The notes beneath the pieces were generated by a model. The model made no database searches and had not been told where the DNA came from. It worked only from the letters and a program-made list of their open reading frames with translations. From Syntrophomonas sp. UBA5314 (GTDB lineage: Bacteria > Bacillota > Syntrophomonadia > Syntrophomonadales > Syntrophomonadaceae): a stretch of DNA of 16,361 nucleotides. The stretch covers positions 1 through 16,361 of the forward strand of contig DHRK01000071.1 in assembly GCA_002410325.1 (NCBI GenBank), written 5' to 3'. Below are positions 1 to 7,597 of the stretch, in pieces. The position numbers and the translations under genes are program-made. Positions within the stretch are counted from its first letter, which is position 1. Each line of letters starts with the position of its first letter.

Positions 1-1
1 C

Positions 2-140
2 AACTCTAATTATTGTATTACTCGTCGGTTAAATTTTCGCATAACTGCGTTGTCGTCAATCGCAATCCGCCCAGTATTACTCATTCCTCCGCCTTGTCCT
101 ACAAAAATTTTCCTCGACGATTTATACAAGAATTAGAGTT
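2..140. repeat. Imperfect inverted repeat, possible MITE or element end
   Basis: The 26 bases at 2-27 and those at 115-140 are reverse complements with about 23 of 26 matches. The outer ten bases (AACTCTAATT / AATTAGAGTT) are perfect. The arms enclose about 87 bp with no credible gene. The shape fits a small non-autonomous insertion element or a long hairpin. Because it touches the window edge, it could also be the end of something larger. I see no clear target duplication. Confidence 0.55.
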
Positions 141-209
141 AACAGAGTACTAGTAGCCGGGAAGTGTTTGTTGTAAAAGGTCGGTGCAAACCGGCAGCAA
201 GCTTGTACT

Positions 210-440
210 TTAATCAAACAGGGGAAAATCTTCAGGATTGGAATACTTGTTGTTTCCCGAGGTATTGTGCAAAAATTTACGCCCATTCTGTTCCTTGACC
301 TCGACATTGGCCAGTTGACCGGTTTCCGCCATGCGCAGGGCGGTGGCATAGTCATAAACCTGGCCGTTGCTCATCATGAAATGGGTGACCACACCCTTTT
401 TGTCCTTTTTAACTGCTTCAATAACAGAACTTTCCCGCAT
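210..440 (-). CDS. DUF3892 domain-containing small protein
   Basis: This encodes a 76-residue soluble protein. It carries the DUF3892 core: a short N-terminal strand, a MSNGQVYDY motif near residue 24, then a segment ending in ANVEVKEQNGRKFL. The function of DUF3892 is unknown. The start at 440 is chosen because a clear AAGGAGG lies 5 bases upstream; an in-frame ATG further out (467) would place that ribosome site inside the gene. A paralogue lies at 816-1052 with the same MSNGQVY motif. The two flank a small membrane protein on the opposite strand. The gene is divergent from that membrane protein across 142 bp. Family assignment is by motif recognition; any role is unknown. Confidence 0.8.
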   Translation of the reverse strand: MRESSVIEAVKKDKKGVVTHFMMSNGQVYDYATALRMAETGQLANVEVKEQNGRKFLHNTSGNNKYSNPEDFPLFD

Positions 441-521
441 ATTGGCCTCCTTCTTCAACTGCTTCATTGTTGTTAAGTAAAAAAACGGATGACGGTGGGA
501 ACGTTTTTAACAGCACGCGAA

Positions 522-527
522 TATAAT
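522..527 (+). promoter_or_regulatory. Possible -10 element
   Basis: A TATAAT hexamer lies 56 bases upstream of the membrane-protein start at 583. No convincing -35 box stands at the usual distance, so this may be an alternative-sigma promoter or chance. Confidence 0.35.
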
Positions 528-582
528 AAATAACTCTTTGTATATAGAACAAAATGGGCCGTTTACAGGGGAGGCAAAAACC

Positions 583-804
583 ATGGACTTCTTCTATTTT
601 ATAAAAGAGAAATACCGCAGGCTTTACCACCATAATCCGGTGGTCGGCTGGTCAATTACCGTGGCATCACTGATAGTGACCTTTGTGCTAATACTGGCTT
701 TGGCCCCTTTGATTCTGGAATTTATCGCTATCTTGATCCTGATTATGCTGGTAGTCGCCGCTCTGTACTGGGTGGCAACCAAAACCGGATTTATCGAAGA
801 ATAG
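583..804 (+). CDS. Small two-helix membrane protein
   Basis: This encodes 73 residues. A short basic and aromatic N-terminus (KEKYRRLYHH) precedes two closely packed hydrophobic segments at about residues 22-44 and 46-65, ending in a short acidic tail. The layout predicts a hairpin in the cytoplasmic membrane. The start at 583 is preferred over an in-frame ATG at 538 because GGGGAGG sits 8 bases upstream and the extra 15 residues look like leader sequence. No family is recognised and no catalytic motif is visible. It stands alone on the plus strand between two minus-strand DUF3892 genes; its end is 11 bp from the second one (convergent). Confidence 0.72.
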   Translation: MDFFYFIKEKYRRLYHHNPVVGWSITVASLIVTFVLILALAPLILEFIAILILIMLVVAALYWVATKTGFIEE

Positions 805-815
805 CGGGCACTGAT

Positions 816-1052
816 TTATTCATACAGGTTTTCCGGCACATTATACAGATCGTTGGCCGTCATGGTATCAGGGTTGTAATAGAGGTGCTTGGAGCCATCC
901 TCCAGCTGTCGTACCTCTACGTTTTTTACCCGGCCTGACTCCACCAGGTCGATAACCTGTGCGTAGCCGTATACCTGGCCGTTGCTCATTTTAAAGCGGC
1001 TTAATCGATCCTGCCCGCTTTTAAATATTTCAACAATAAACAGCGGTTCCAT
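816..1052 (-). CDS. DUF3892 domain-containing small protein (second copy)
   Basis: This encodes a 78-residue soluble protein with the same core as the gene at 210-440: MSNGQVYGYAQ near residue 22, then VKNVEVRQLEDGSKHL. The C-terminal 15 residues are acidic and differ from the first copy. AAGGAG is 8 bases before the ATG at 1052. Another ATG two codons upstream (1058) is only 2 bases from that site, so it is less likely. The gene lies downstream of the CBS-ACT gene on the same strand but is separated from it by a strong terminator, so it is probably transcribed alone. Function unknown. Confidence 0.8.
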   Translation of the reverse strand: MEPLFIVEIFKSGQDRLSRFKMSNGQVYGYAQVIDLVESGRVKNVEVRQLEDGSKHLYYNPDTMTANDLYNVPENLYE

Positions 1053-1099
1053 ATCCATTGCTCCTTTCAAGCATTCAACACTAAAAGTATTCCACGAAA

Positions 1100-1129
1100 A
1101 TAAAAAAAGCATCCTCAAACGAGAATGCT
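1100..1129 (-). terminator. Rho-independent terminator of the livF/CBS-ACT unit
   Basis: On the minus strand AGCATTCTC (1121-1129), a GTTT loop and GAGGATGCT (1108-1116) form a 9-bp stem with one G-U pair, followed by seven T residues. It lies 18 bases past the CBS-ACT stop codon. Confidence 0.9.
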
Positions 1130-1147
1130 CATTGTTTCAATCGATTG

Positions 1148-1807
1148 TCAGTCGTTATCCGGACTGGCTATTACTGACTCTATTTCATAGTTTTTAGCCT
1201 TAAGTTCCTCTACCACCGGGCCATAATCAAGTTCTTCAATGCGCAGCTGGATTTTGTATTTATCAAGGGCGGGCTCATAGTACATTACCGTATTTATTAT
1301 GTTGATCCCCCGGACGGCCATAATACCGGTGATCTCGGCCAGGCCTCCCGGTCCGTCGGCAATCAGGGCATCAATGCGGGTGTGGGGACGTTTTACCCCC
1401 AGAATATCAATCAGGGCGCGAAACAGATCGGTTTCGGTTACTATGCCCACCAGCCTGTCGTCATCCACCACCGGCAAACCGCTGACCTGCTGGGCCAGCA
1501 TCAATTTGGCGGCTACCTCGATATAATCTTCCGGGCTGACCGTATGCAGTTCTTTTTCGGGAGAAAAAACGTCTTTTACCCTGGTCTTGGCCAGCAGGTA
1601 ATTCAGTTCAAAAATGCTGAGGGTGGTGGCCTGCGAAGGTGCGGCCTTATTAAGATCGCTCAAGGTTATGATACCCGCCAGGCGCTCTTTATCCATAACC
1701 GGGAGACGGCGGATATTCTTTTCCTTCATCAGCCGAAATGCTTCGTTTATGCTGCCGTCCAGGGAAATGGTCACCACGTTTTTTGACATGCGGTCCTTAA
1801 CTTTCAA
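1148..1807 (-). CDS. AcuB-like protein: two CBS domains plus ACT domain
   Basis: This encodes 219 residues, close to Bacillus AcuB. CBS domain 1 spans about residues 5-58 (opening MSKNVVTISLDGSINEAF) and CBS domain 2 about 75-130. An ACT domain lies at about 140-212 (AEITGIMAVRGINIIN). CBS pairs usually bind adenine nucleotides and ACT domains usually bind amino acids, so a sensor or regulatory subunit is likely; no catalytic domain is present. The start is TTG at 1807 with GGAGG 9 bases upstream. The nearby ATG ATT TGA is out of frame. It follows livF by 15 bp and ends at a terminator, so the two are co-transcribed. I infer a link between nucleotide or amino-acid status and branched-chain amino acid uptake. 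AcuB itself is tied to acetoin use in Bacillus; no acetoin genes are here. Confidence 0.88.
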   Translation of the reverse strand: MKVKDRMSKNVVTISLDGSINEAFRLMKEKNIRRLPVMDKERLAGIITLSDLNKAAPSQATTLSIFELNYLLAKTRVKDVFSPEKELHTVSPEDYIEVAAKLMLAQQVSGLPVVDDDRLVGIVTETDLFRALIDILGVKRPHTRIDALIADGPGGLAEITGIMAVRGINIINTVMYYEPALDKYKIQLRIEELDYGPVVEELKAKNYEIESVIASPDND

Positions 1808-1822
1808 ATCATTACACCTCCG

Positions 1823-2527
1823 TTAAGCTCCCAGATAGGCTTTTTTAACGTCCTCACTGTTTATCAACTGCTCGGGCAGCCCGGACAGCACGATTTCACC
1901 GGTTTCCATAACGTACGCCTGGTGGGCGATGGACAGAGCCAGGCGGGCGTTTTGCTCCACCAGCAGGATGGTGGTGCCCTGGCTGTTTATCTCCTGGATA
2001 ATATCAAAAATGTCTTTAACCAGAAGCGGCGCCAAGCCCATGGACGGCTCATCCATGATGAGAAGCTGCGGCCGGGACATCAGGGCGCGGCCAATGGCCA
2101 GCATCTGCTGTTCCCCGCCGGAGAGAGTTCCCGCCATCTGACGGACTCTCTCCTTCAGCCGGGGCAGGCGGTCGAAAACGCTGTCTATATCCTGGGCGAT
2201 CGCTTTTTTGTCTTTGCGCAGGTAGGCGCCCATCTCCAGATTTTCCAGGACGGTTAACTCGGGAAATACCCGGCGCCCTTCCGGTACCTGGGAAATGCCC
2301 AGATTCACTATTTTGTCAGGCCTCAAGCGCGATATTTCCTGTCCTTTAAATAATATAGACCCGCTGCGCGGACGGAGCAGTCCGGAGATGGTTTTAAGCG
2401 TGGTGGTTTTACCGGCTCCATTGGCCCCGATAACGGTGGCGATAGAGCCCTCCTCAACCTCCATGGACACTCTTTTTAAAGCCTGTATTACACCGTAAAA
2501 AACATCTATCTCTTTGATTTGAAGCAC
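1823..2527 (-). CDS. livF: Branched-chain amino acid ABC transporter ATP-binding protein LivF
   Basis: This encodes 234 residues, the normal length for LivF. Walker A GANGAGKT is at 34-41, the Q-loop at Q80, the signature LSGGEQQ at 135-141 and Walker B LLIMDEP at 155-161. LivF and LivG form the ATPase dimer that drives the LivH/LivM channel in the cytoplasmic membrane. The start is GTG at 2527. A GGAGG lies about 12 bases upstream, slightly far; no better in-frame start is seen. Oddly, livF is not at the end of the livKHMG operon but is divergent from it, in a unit with the CBS-ACT gene. It is the only livF seen here, so it presumably completes this transporter. Confidence 0.93.
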   Translation of the reverse strand: MLQIKEIDVFYGVIQALKRVSMEVEEGSIATVIGANGAGKTTTLKTISGLLRPRSGSILFKGQEISRLRPDKIVNLGISQVPEGRRVFPELTVLENLEMGAYLRKDKKAIAQDIDSVFDRLPRLKERVRQMAGTLSGGEQQMLAIGRALMSRPQLLIMDEPSMGLAPLLVKDIFDIIQEINSQGTTILLVEQNARLALSIAHQAYVMETGEIVLSGLPEQLINSEDVKKAYLGA

Positions 2528-2602
2528 AGTTGCAACCTACCTCCATATATGGCAATAATAAGTACTGCCTGCCTTGGCTTTCCCGCCTACTTTTATATAT
2601 TC

Positions 2603-2758
2603 GCAAACTATTTGCCGTTTCCCTGCCTCGCCCAAAACTGTCGCAAATAGCGGCATAAACGAAGCACGGGCATTTCTATAGCCTTACAAATGCGGTTATT
2701 TGTAGCAGAATGATTTGCAGGAATTTAAGCAAATCGTGCGGAATACTTAATCCGGCAC
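2603..2758. promoter_or_regulatory. Divergent liv control region with clustered palindromes
   Basis: The 292 bp between livF and livK hold no gene but several dyads that share a CAAA/TTTG core. These are GCAAA-N3-TTTGC (2603-2615), CGCAAATAGCG (2642-2652, imperfect), TACAAAT-N6-ATTTGTA (2685-2704) and GATTTGC-N10-GCAAATC (2712-2735). A bulged hairpin GTGCGGA/TCCGGCAC follows at 2736-2758. The repeated half-site suggests an operator for one regulator acting on both units. No textbook -35/-10 pair is obvious for either direction. Confidence 0.5.
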
Positions 2759-2819
2759 ATTATGTATGAAGGAGGCGAAAAAGGTCTAACCCATCGAAGA
2801 ACAGGAGGTTGTGTCGAGA

Positions 2820-3995
2820 ATGAAAAAATATCGGCTTTTAGCGGTTGTATTGTGTTTGACTATGCTGGCCGCCCTGGTTCCCGGATGCAGCAAGAGCAAG
2901 ACCGGCGGCGAGGCGAGTGACACTATCAAACTCGGATTTTTGGGTTCCAAATCAGTAAATAATGCCAACTATGGCATACCCGGTGAAAAGGGTATGAAGA
3001 TGGCTATTGAAGAACTGAACGCCAAAGGCGGCATACTGGGTAAACAAGTAGAAGGCATTTACGAAGACAATAAGGGCGACAATCGCGAGATCGCCAACAT
3101 CGCCACCAAGTACGCCACGGTTGATAAAGTGTCAGCCATGATCGGCGACCCGGCTACCGGCCTGACCAAGATAGCAGCCGATATCGCCCAGAAAAACCAG
3201 ATCGTGATCTTTTCAGCGGGAGCCACCGGCACGGATGTCGTTGAAATAGGGGATTATGTGTTCCGTAACACCCTGCTGGATCAATATGCCGCTCCTTCGG
3301 TGGTGGATTGGATGATCAAAACCAAGAACTGGAAAAACATGGCTATCGTAACTACCGGAAACATAGGCTACAGCACCGCTTTGACCCCGGTCTTCAAGAC
3401 CGCCATCCAGGCCAAAGGGGGTAATATAGTCAAAGAGGAATCCATAAATGAAGGCGAAACCGATTTTACGGCCCAGGTGACCAACATAAAGCAGGCCAAC
3501 CCGGATGTGATCGTCTTTACCGGTTATTACAAAGAAGCGGCCCTGTTCATGCTTGCAGCGCAAAGTCAAGGCCTCAATATTCCCATGGTAGGCGGAGACG
3601 GACTCTACGGGAGCGACCTGGCCAAGATAGGCGGCAGCGCAGTCGAAGAAAAGGTCATATTGTATTGCGGGTTTTCGGCTGATCAACCCACTCCGGAAAC
3701 CGATGCCTTTGTTAAGGCATACCGGGCCAAGTACAACGAAGATCCGGATATGTTCTCGGCTCAGTACTACGACGCGGTCATGATCATCGCCCAGGCCATG
3801 GAAAAGGCCAAGAGCTCCGATCCCAAAGTATTTAAAGCGGAATTGGCCAAGTTAACGGATTATCCGGGTGTATCGGGCAAAACCACCTTCCAGCCCAACC
3901 GTGAGCCCTTCAAGACCCCGGTCTTCCTGGTAACCGTAAAGGGAGGCAAGTTCCCGGTTCTGGTCGATAAAGTGCCGACCAGCACGCCTCAATAA
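2820..3995 (+). CDS. livK: Branched-chain amino acid ABC transporter substrate-binding lipoprotein
   Basis: This encodes 391 residues. The N-terminus is a lipoprotein signal: MKKYR, a hydrophobic stretch, then lipobox VPGC with the lipidated cysteine at 23. The mature part is a periplasmic-binding-protein type 1 fold of the LivK/LivJ family: an IKLGFLGS opening strand, a DNKGD segment, a GDPATG segment and the late hinge region AQYYDAVMIIAQA. It would capture leucine, isoleucine, valine or a related compound outside the membrane and deliver it to LivHM. The ATG at 2820 is preferred (AGGAGG 11 bases upstream). A GTG at 2811 sits only 2 bases from that site. It is the first gene of livK-livH-livM-livG-eamA. 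Substrate preference cannot be read from sequence. Confidence 0.93.
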   Translation: MKKYRLLAVVLCLTMLAALVPGCSKSKTGGEASDTIKLGFLGSKSVNNANYGIPGEKGMKMAIEELNAKGGILGKQVEGIYEDNKGDNREIANIATKYATVDKVSAMIGDPATGLTKIAADIAQKNQIVIFSAGATGTDVVEIGDYVFRNTLLDQYAAPSVVDWMIKTKNWKNMAIVTTGNIGYSTALTPVFKTAIQAKGGNIVKEESINEGETDFTAQVTNIKQANPDVIVFTGYYKEAALFMLAAQSQGLNIPMVGGDGLYGSDLAKIGGSAVEEKVILYCGFSADQPTPETDAFVKAYRAKYNEDPDMFSAQYYDAVMIIAQAMEKAKSSDPKVFKAELAKLTDYPGVSGKTTFQPNREPFKTPVFLVTVKGGKFPVLVDKVPTSTPQ

Positions 3996-4004
3996 GAAAT
4001 ATCG

Positions 4005-4034
4005 CCCTGGCGGATGGCCAACCCACCGCCAGGG
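4005..4034 (+). terminator. GC-rich hairpin after livK (attenuator or RNA stabiliser)
   Basis: CCCTGGCGG (4005-4013) and CCGCCAGGG (4026-4034) form a perfect 9-bp stem with a 12-base loop, 9 bases after the livK stop. The T-run after it is poor, so it may only partly terminate, or may protect the livK transcript. Either would give more binding protein than permease, a common arrangement. Confidence 0.6.
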
Positions 4035-4048
4035 TAACCCGTTTATTC

Positions 4049-4108
4049 AAGCCATAGATCAACGCAGGAGCGTGATGAAAAAATCTGGGCCGCGTTGATG
4101 TATGGCTT
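4049..4108 (+). repeat. Long inverted repeat before livH
   Basis: The 17 bases at 4049-4065 pair with those at 4092-4108 with a single mismatch. The loop is 26 bases and contains a GGAG. The right arm ends 24 bases before the livH start and just upstream of its ribosome site. It is a second strong RNA structure in the livK-livH gap. Confidence 0.6.
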
Positions 4109-4132
4109 AAAAAGCGATAGAGGAAGTGGCTT

Positions 4133-5005
4133 ATGTTCTGGCAGCAGTTGCTGAATGGACTCACCCTGGGCAGCAGTTATGCTTTGATTGCCCTGGGGTA
4201 TACGATGGTTTATGGAATCATCCAGCTCATAAATTTTGCCCACGGCGAAATCTATATGGTGGGAGCCTTTGTCGGACTCGTTCTGGTAAGCGCCGGTGTG
4301 AACATCGGGATTGCCCTGCTGGGCGCTGTCGCCTCATGTATGGTGCTGGGGATGCTGGTGGAGCGCCTGGCGTATCGACCGTTGCGCGGCAAATCATCCC
4401 GCCTTTCACCCCTGATCAGCGCCCTGGGCATGTCGATTTTTCTCTCCACCCTCATGGCTTTACTGGCCGGGGTAAACAACCGCCGCTATCCTCCGGTCAT
4501 CGATCTTCAGTCCTATCAGATAGGCCCCGTTATGGTGTCTTCCATGCAGGTAGTCATGCTGGTGGTATCCGCCCTGCTCATGATCGGCCTGCATTTGCTG
4601 GTGCAAAAAACCAAGGTGGGCAAAGCCATGCGGGCCTGCTCGCAGGACCTGGAAGCCGCTTCCCTGATGGGCATAAACGTGAACCGCATTATATCCTTTA
4701 CCTTCGCCATCGGTTCCGCCCTGGCCGCTGCCGGGGGAGTCATGGTGGGCATTTACTACAACGCGGTGTGGCCCTATATGGGCACTATGGCCGGGTTGAA
4801 GGCCTTTGCCGCCGCCGTTTTCGGAGGCATAGGATCGATTCCCGGCGCCATGCTGGGCGGCATCACCCTGGGCGTTCTGGAAATAATGGGGGTGGCTTAT
4901 ATCTCCTCATCCTTTAAGGACGCCATTGCCTTTGGCATATTGATCCTGGTCTTAATCGTGCGTCCCCAGGGTATTTTGGGGCGTAAACTGAGTAAAAAAG
5001 TGTAG
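4133..5005 (+). CDS. livH: Branched-chain amino acid ABC transporter permease LivH
   Basis: This encodes 290 residues, typical for LivH. It is strongly hydrophobic with about eight membrane segments. It opens with the family pattern QQLLNGLTLGSSYALIALGY followed by MVYGIIQLINFAHGE. A cytoplasmic coupling segment reads GKAMRACSQDLEAASLMGIN (about 161-180), which should contact the LivF/LivG ATPases. The late motif GGIGSIPGAMLGG is also typical. AGAGGAAG precedes the ATG by 7 bases. LivH pairs with LivM to form the channel. It is separated from livK by two hairpins and from livM by 11 bp. Confidence 0.95.
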   Translation: MFWQQLLNGLTLGSSYALIALGYTMVYGIIQLINFAHGEIYMVGAFVGLVLVSAGVNIGIALLGAVASCMVLGMLVERLAYRPLRGKSSRLSPLISALGMSIFLSTLMALLAGVNNRRYPPVIDLQSYQIGPVMVSSMQVVMLVVSALLMIGLHLLVQKTKVGKAMRACSQDLEAASLMGINVNRIISFTFAIGSALAAAGGVMVGIYYNAVWPYMGTMAGLKAFAAAVFGGIGSIPGAMLGGITLGVLEIMGVAYISSSFKDAIAFGILILVLIVRPQGILGRKLSKKV

Positions 5006-5016
5006 GTGAAACGCAA

Positions 5017-5904
5017 TTGGATCAACTAATCAGCGAGTGGATAGACCCATATTACCTGCGGATCATCATCCTTCTGGGGATTAATATAATCATGGTCCTG
5101 GGCTTAAACATCACCACCGGTGTGACCGGACAGCTTTCCATGGGCCATGCCGGTTTTATGAGCCTGGGGGCCTACGCGTCGGCGATCCTCACCTTGAAGC
5201 TGGGGGCGCCGTTTTGGCTGGCCCTTTTAGCCGGGGCCCTGGTGGCGGCGGCTTTCGGCTTCCTTATCGGCCTGCCCGCCCTGCGTTTGGAAGGCGACTA
5301 CCTGGCCATTGTCACCATCGGTTTTGCGGAAATCGTGCGGGTGTTCTTCCTGAATTTCGAACCGGGCGGAAAAGCGGTGGGTTTATCGGGAATTCCTAAG
5401 GAGACAGGATTTACCCTGGTATTTATCATTACCGTGGCGGTGATATGCCTGACTACCTGGCTGCTCCGATCCCGGCTGGGCAGGGCTTTTTATGCCCTGC
5501 GGGAAAACGAGATAGCGGCCGCCGCCTGCGGCATCAACACCACCAGCCTGAAAGTAGGGTCCTTTGTCATAGGCGCTTTTTTGGGCGGGCTGGGCGGTGC
5601 TCTCTATGCCCACTACATGTATTTTATCAGCCCCCAGGATTTTGACTTCAGCCGCTCCATTGAAATGTTGAATATGGTGGTATTGGGCGGCCTGGGCAGC
5701 ATACCGGGAACCATACTGGGCGCCTGCATCCTTACCGCTCTCCCGGAGATGCTGCGGGTCGTGGCGGACTATCGCATGCTCTTCTACGGCGGCTTGCTGG
5801 TGCTTTTGATGATATTCCGCCCCAATGGCCTGCTGGGCGACATGCGCCTCTATGATCTGAAAAAGCGCTGGAGCAAGAAAGAGGTAAAGACATGCGAGTC
5901 CTGA
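5017..5904 (+). CDS. livM: Branched-chain amino acid ABC transporter permease LivM
   Basis: This encodes 295 residues and is hydrophobic throughout. Family landmarks include LNITTGVTGQLSMGHAGFM near residue 30, GLPALRLEGDYLAIVTIGFAE near 85, the coupling segment GRAFYALRENEIAAAACGIN near 155, and the late GGLGSIPGTILGA. Together with LivH it forms the membrane channel. The chosen start is TTG at 5017, with a modest AGGTGA 7 bases upstream; no ATG is near. Its last 13 bases overlap livG, indicating translational coupling. Length and order (H then M then G) match known liv operons. Confidence 0.94.
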   Translation: MDQLISEWIDPYYLRIIILLGINIIMVLGLNITTGVTGQLSMGHAGFMSLGAYASAILTLKLGAPFWLALLAGALVAAAFGFLIGLPALRLEGDYLAIVTIGFAEIVRVFFLNFEPGGKAVGLSGIPKETGFTLVFIITVAVICLTTWLLRSRLGRAFYALRENEIAAAACGINTTSLKVGSFVIGAFLGGLGGALYAHYMYFISPQDFDFSRSIEMLNMVVLGGLGSIPGTILGACILTALPEMLRVVADYRMLFYGGLLVLLMIFRPNGLLGDMRLYDLKKRWSKKEVKTCES

Positions 5905-6650
5905 TGCTGGAAGGGGTCAGCCAGGAATTTGGAGGCCTGCGGGCTCTGGACGGGGTTGATCTCAGCGTTGAAGAGAAGACCATATACGGGATCATCGGTC
6001 CCAACGGCGCCGGTAAAACCACCCTGTTTAACCTTATTACCGGTATTTATAATCCGACCGAAGGAAGGATCGTTTTCAGAGACCGGAAACTGGACGGCCT
6101 GACTTCTTACCGGGTGGCCCGGCTGGGCATCGGCCGCACCTTTCAAAACATCCGTCTGTTTAACCGCCTTTCGGTTGAAGATAACGTGAAGGTGGCCACC
6201 GGATGGAACGAAAGCATTTTATCGCGCCTGTTCAGGCGCTCTTATGCCCATCATGACGATGAACAATCCTCCTATGGGGTGAAAGACTTGCTGGACATGA
6301 TGGGTCTTTATGAAAAACGCCTGGAATACGCGGGCAGCCTCGCCTATGGCGAACAGCGGCGTTTGGAGATAGCCCGCGCCCTGGCCGGGAGGCCTTCCTT
6401 GCTGCTTTTGGACGAGCCGGCGGCCGGTATGAACAGCACGGAAAAGGTGGAATTAATGGGCCTTATTCAGCATATGCGGGATGAAATGCATTTAACCATC
6501 CTGCTGGTTGAACATGATATGCAGCTGGTTATGAATACCTGCGAGCGGATCGCGGTGCTTGACTATGGCCGCAAGATCGCGGAAGGCAGCCCGGAAGAAG
6601 TGAAAAACAACCCGCTGGTTATCCAGTCCTATCTGGGCGTTGAACAATGA
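5892..6650 (+). CDS. livG: Branched-chain amino acid ABC transporter ATP-binding protein LivG
   Basis: This encodes 252 residues. Walker A GPNGAGKT is at 36-43. The Q-loop follows in GRTFQNIRLF, then the LivG-type signature LAYGEQRRLEIARAL, Walker B SLLLLDEPAAGMN and the switch histidine in LLVEHDM. The insertion between Q-loop and signature is typical of LivG rather than LivF. ATG at 5892 is used because GAGG lies 7 bases upstream. An alternative ATG at 5904 overlaps the livM stop as TGATG. It should pair with the divergent livF product at 1823-2527. Its stop overlaps the next gene by 4 bases (ATGA). Confidence 0.94.
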   Translation: MRVLMLEGVSQEFGGLRALDGVDLSVEEKTIYGIIGPNGAGKTTLFNLITGIYNPTEGRIVFRDRKLDGLTSYRVARLGIGRTFQNIRLFNRLSVEDNVKVATGWNESILSRLFRRSYAHHDDEQSSYGVKDLLDMMGLYEKRLEYAGSLAYGEQRRLEIARALAGRPSLLLLDEPAAGMNSTEKVELMGLIQHMRDEMHLTILLVEHDMQLVMNTCERIAVLDYGRKIAEGSPEEVKNNPLVIQSYLGVEQ

Positions 6651-7528
6651 AAGCCTTCCCCGTCTACCTGGCCATATTCTTTGCCGTGCTCTGTATGTCC
6701 ACCTCCTCAATAATGATCAGGTTCTGCAGCGCCCCGGCTCTTATCATAGCCCTCTATCGCCTCATCATGACTACCGGGATAGCCGGATTGGGGGGAGGAG
6801 TAGCGCTCCCCGAAAAAGTAACAGCCCTGTCTAAAAGGGACTTTCTATTCATGTGCATTGCCGGAGTTTTTCTGGCGCTTCATCTGGCTTCCTGGATAAG
6901 CTCTTTGAGCTATACCAGCATTTCAAGTTCGGTTCTTTTTACCAATCTGCAGGTCATCTTTGTTCTGGCCTTTTCACTGCTATTTCTCCATGAAAAAGTC
7001 AACCGGGCGGTGACGGCCGGCATCGCCATAGCTGTGGCCGGCTCCTGCCTGGTGGCCACCGGGGACTTGCAGCACGGGCGTTTGGCGGGGGATATGCTGG
7101 CCCTGGTCAGCGGGGCCTTTATAGCCGTATACTACATAACCGGCCGCCACATCAGGGCCCGGGTCGATACCATGACCTACACCTTCATCGTCAGCGGGGT
7201 TGCTTCCCTGGTCCTCCTGGCCACAACCCTGGGCATGGGGCTGGCCCTCTCCGGGTATCGGCCCATGGACTGGGTATTATTCTTTCTGATGGCCCTGGGC
7301 CCGGGAATAGGCGGGCACGCGGTGTTCAACTGGGCTCTGAAATACGTCAAGGCGCCGCTGGTATCGGTGTCTATTCTGGGAGAATCGGTGGGAGCCAGCA
7401 TCCTGGGCTACCTGATATTCAAAGAAGCCTTGCTCTGGTATCAGCTGTCCGGCGGAGCCCTCATCCTCCTGGGCATCTACCTGGCGGTAAGCAATGAACA
7501 AAAAAACCAGCCGGCCCAGGTTCAGTAA
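6647..7528 (+). CDS. EamA/DMT-superfamily transporter
   Basis: This encodes 293 residues with about ten hydrophobic helices in two EamA repeats (about 5-140 and 150-285). The first repeat has the typical MIRFCSAPALIIALYR pattern in helix 1-2 and SLLFLHEKV at its end. The second has FKEALLWYQLSGGALILLGIYL. Many EamA proteins export amino acids or other metabolites; the substrate here is unknown. The start overlaps the livG stop as ATGA, so it is translationally coupled to the importer operon. I infer it could act as a safety valve for an amino acid or product linked to the imported compound. No terminator is evident in the 69 bp after it. Confidence 0.88.
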   Translation: MKAFPVYLAIFFAVLCMSTSSIMIRFCSAPALIIALYRLIMTTGIAGLGGGVALPEKVTALSKRDFLFMCIAGVFLALHLASWISSLSYTSISSSVLFTNLQVIFVLAFSLLFLHEKVNRAVTAGIAIAVAGSCLVATGDLQHGRLAGDMLALVSGAFIAVYYITGRHIRARVDTMTYTFIVSGVASLVLLATTLGMGLALSGYRPMDWVLFFLMALGPGIGGHAVFNWALKYVKAPLVSVSILGESVGASILGYLIFKEALLWYQLSGGALILLGIYLAVSNEQKNQPAQVQ

Positions 7529-7597
7529 AAATCGTATGTCTTTCCATCAGAGAACGTAATGTTAAAATTGTTTTAAAATACTTGCTGGAGGTGCCGT

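Noticed and set aside
3213..3686. A 157-codon minus-strand frame inside livK
   Set aside because: It lies wholly within a clear binding-protein gene and has no family pattern.
4126..4917. A 263-codon plus-strand frame inside livH
   Set aside because: It is a shadow of livH in another frame, with Pro/Gly/Arg-rich sequence lacking any domain.
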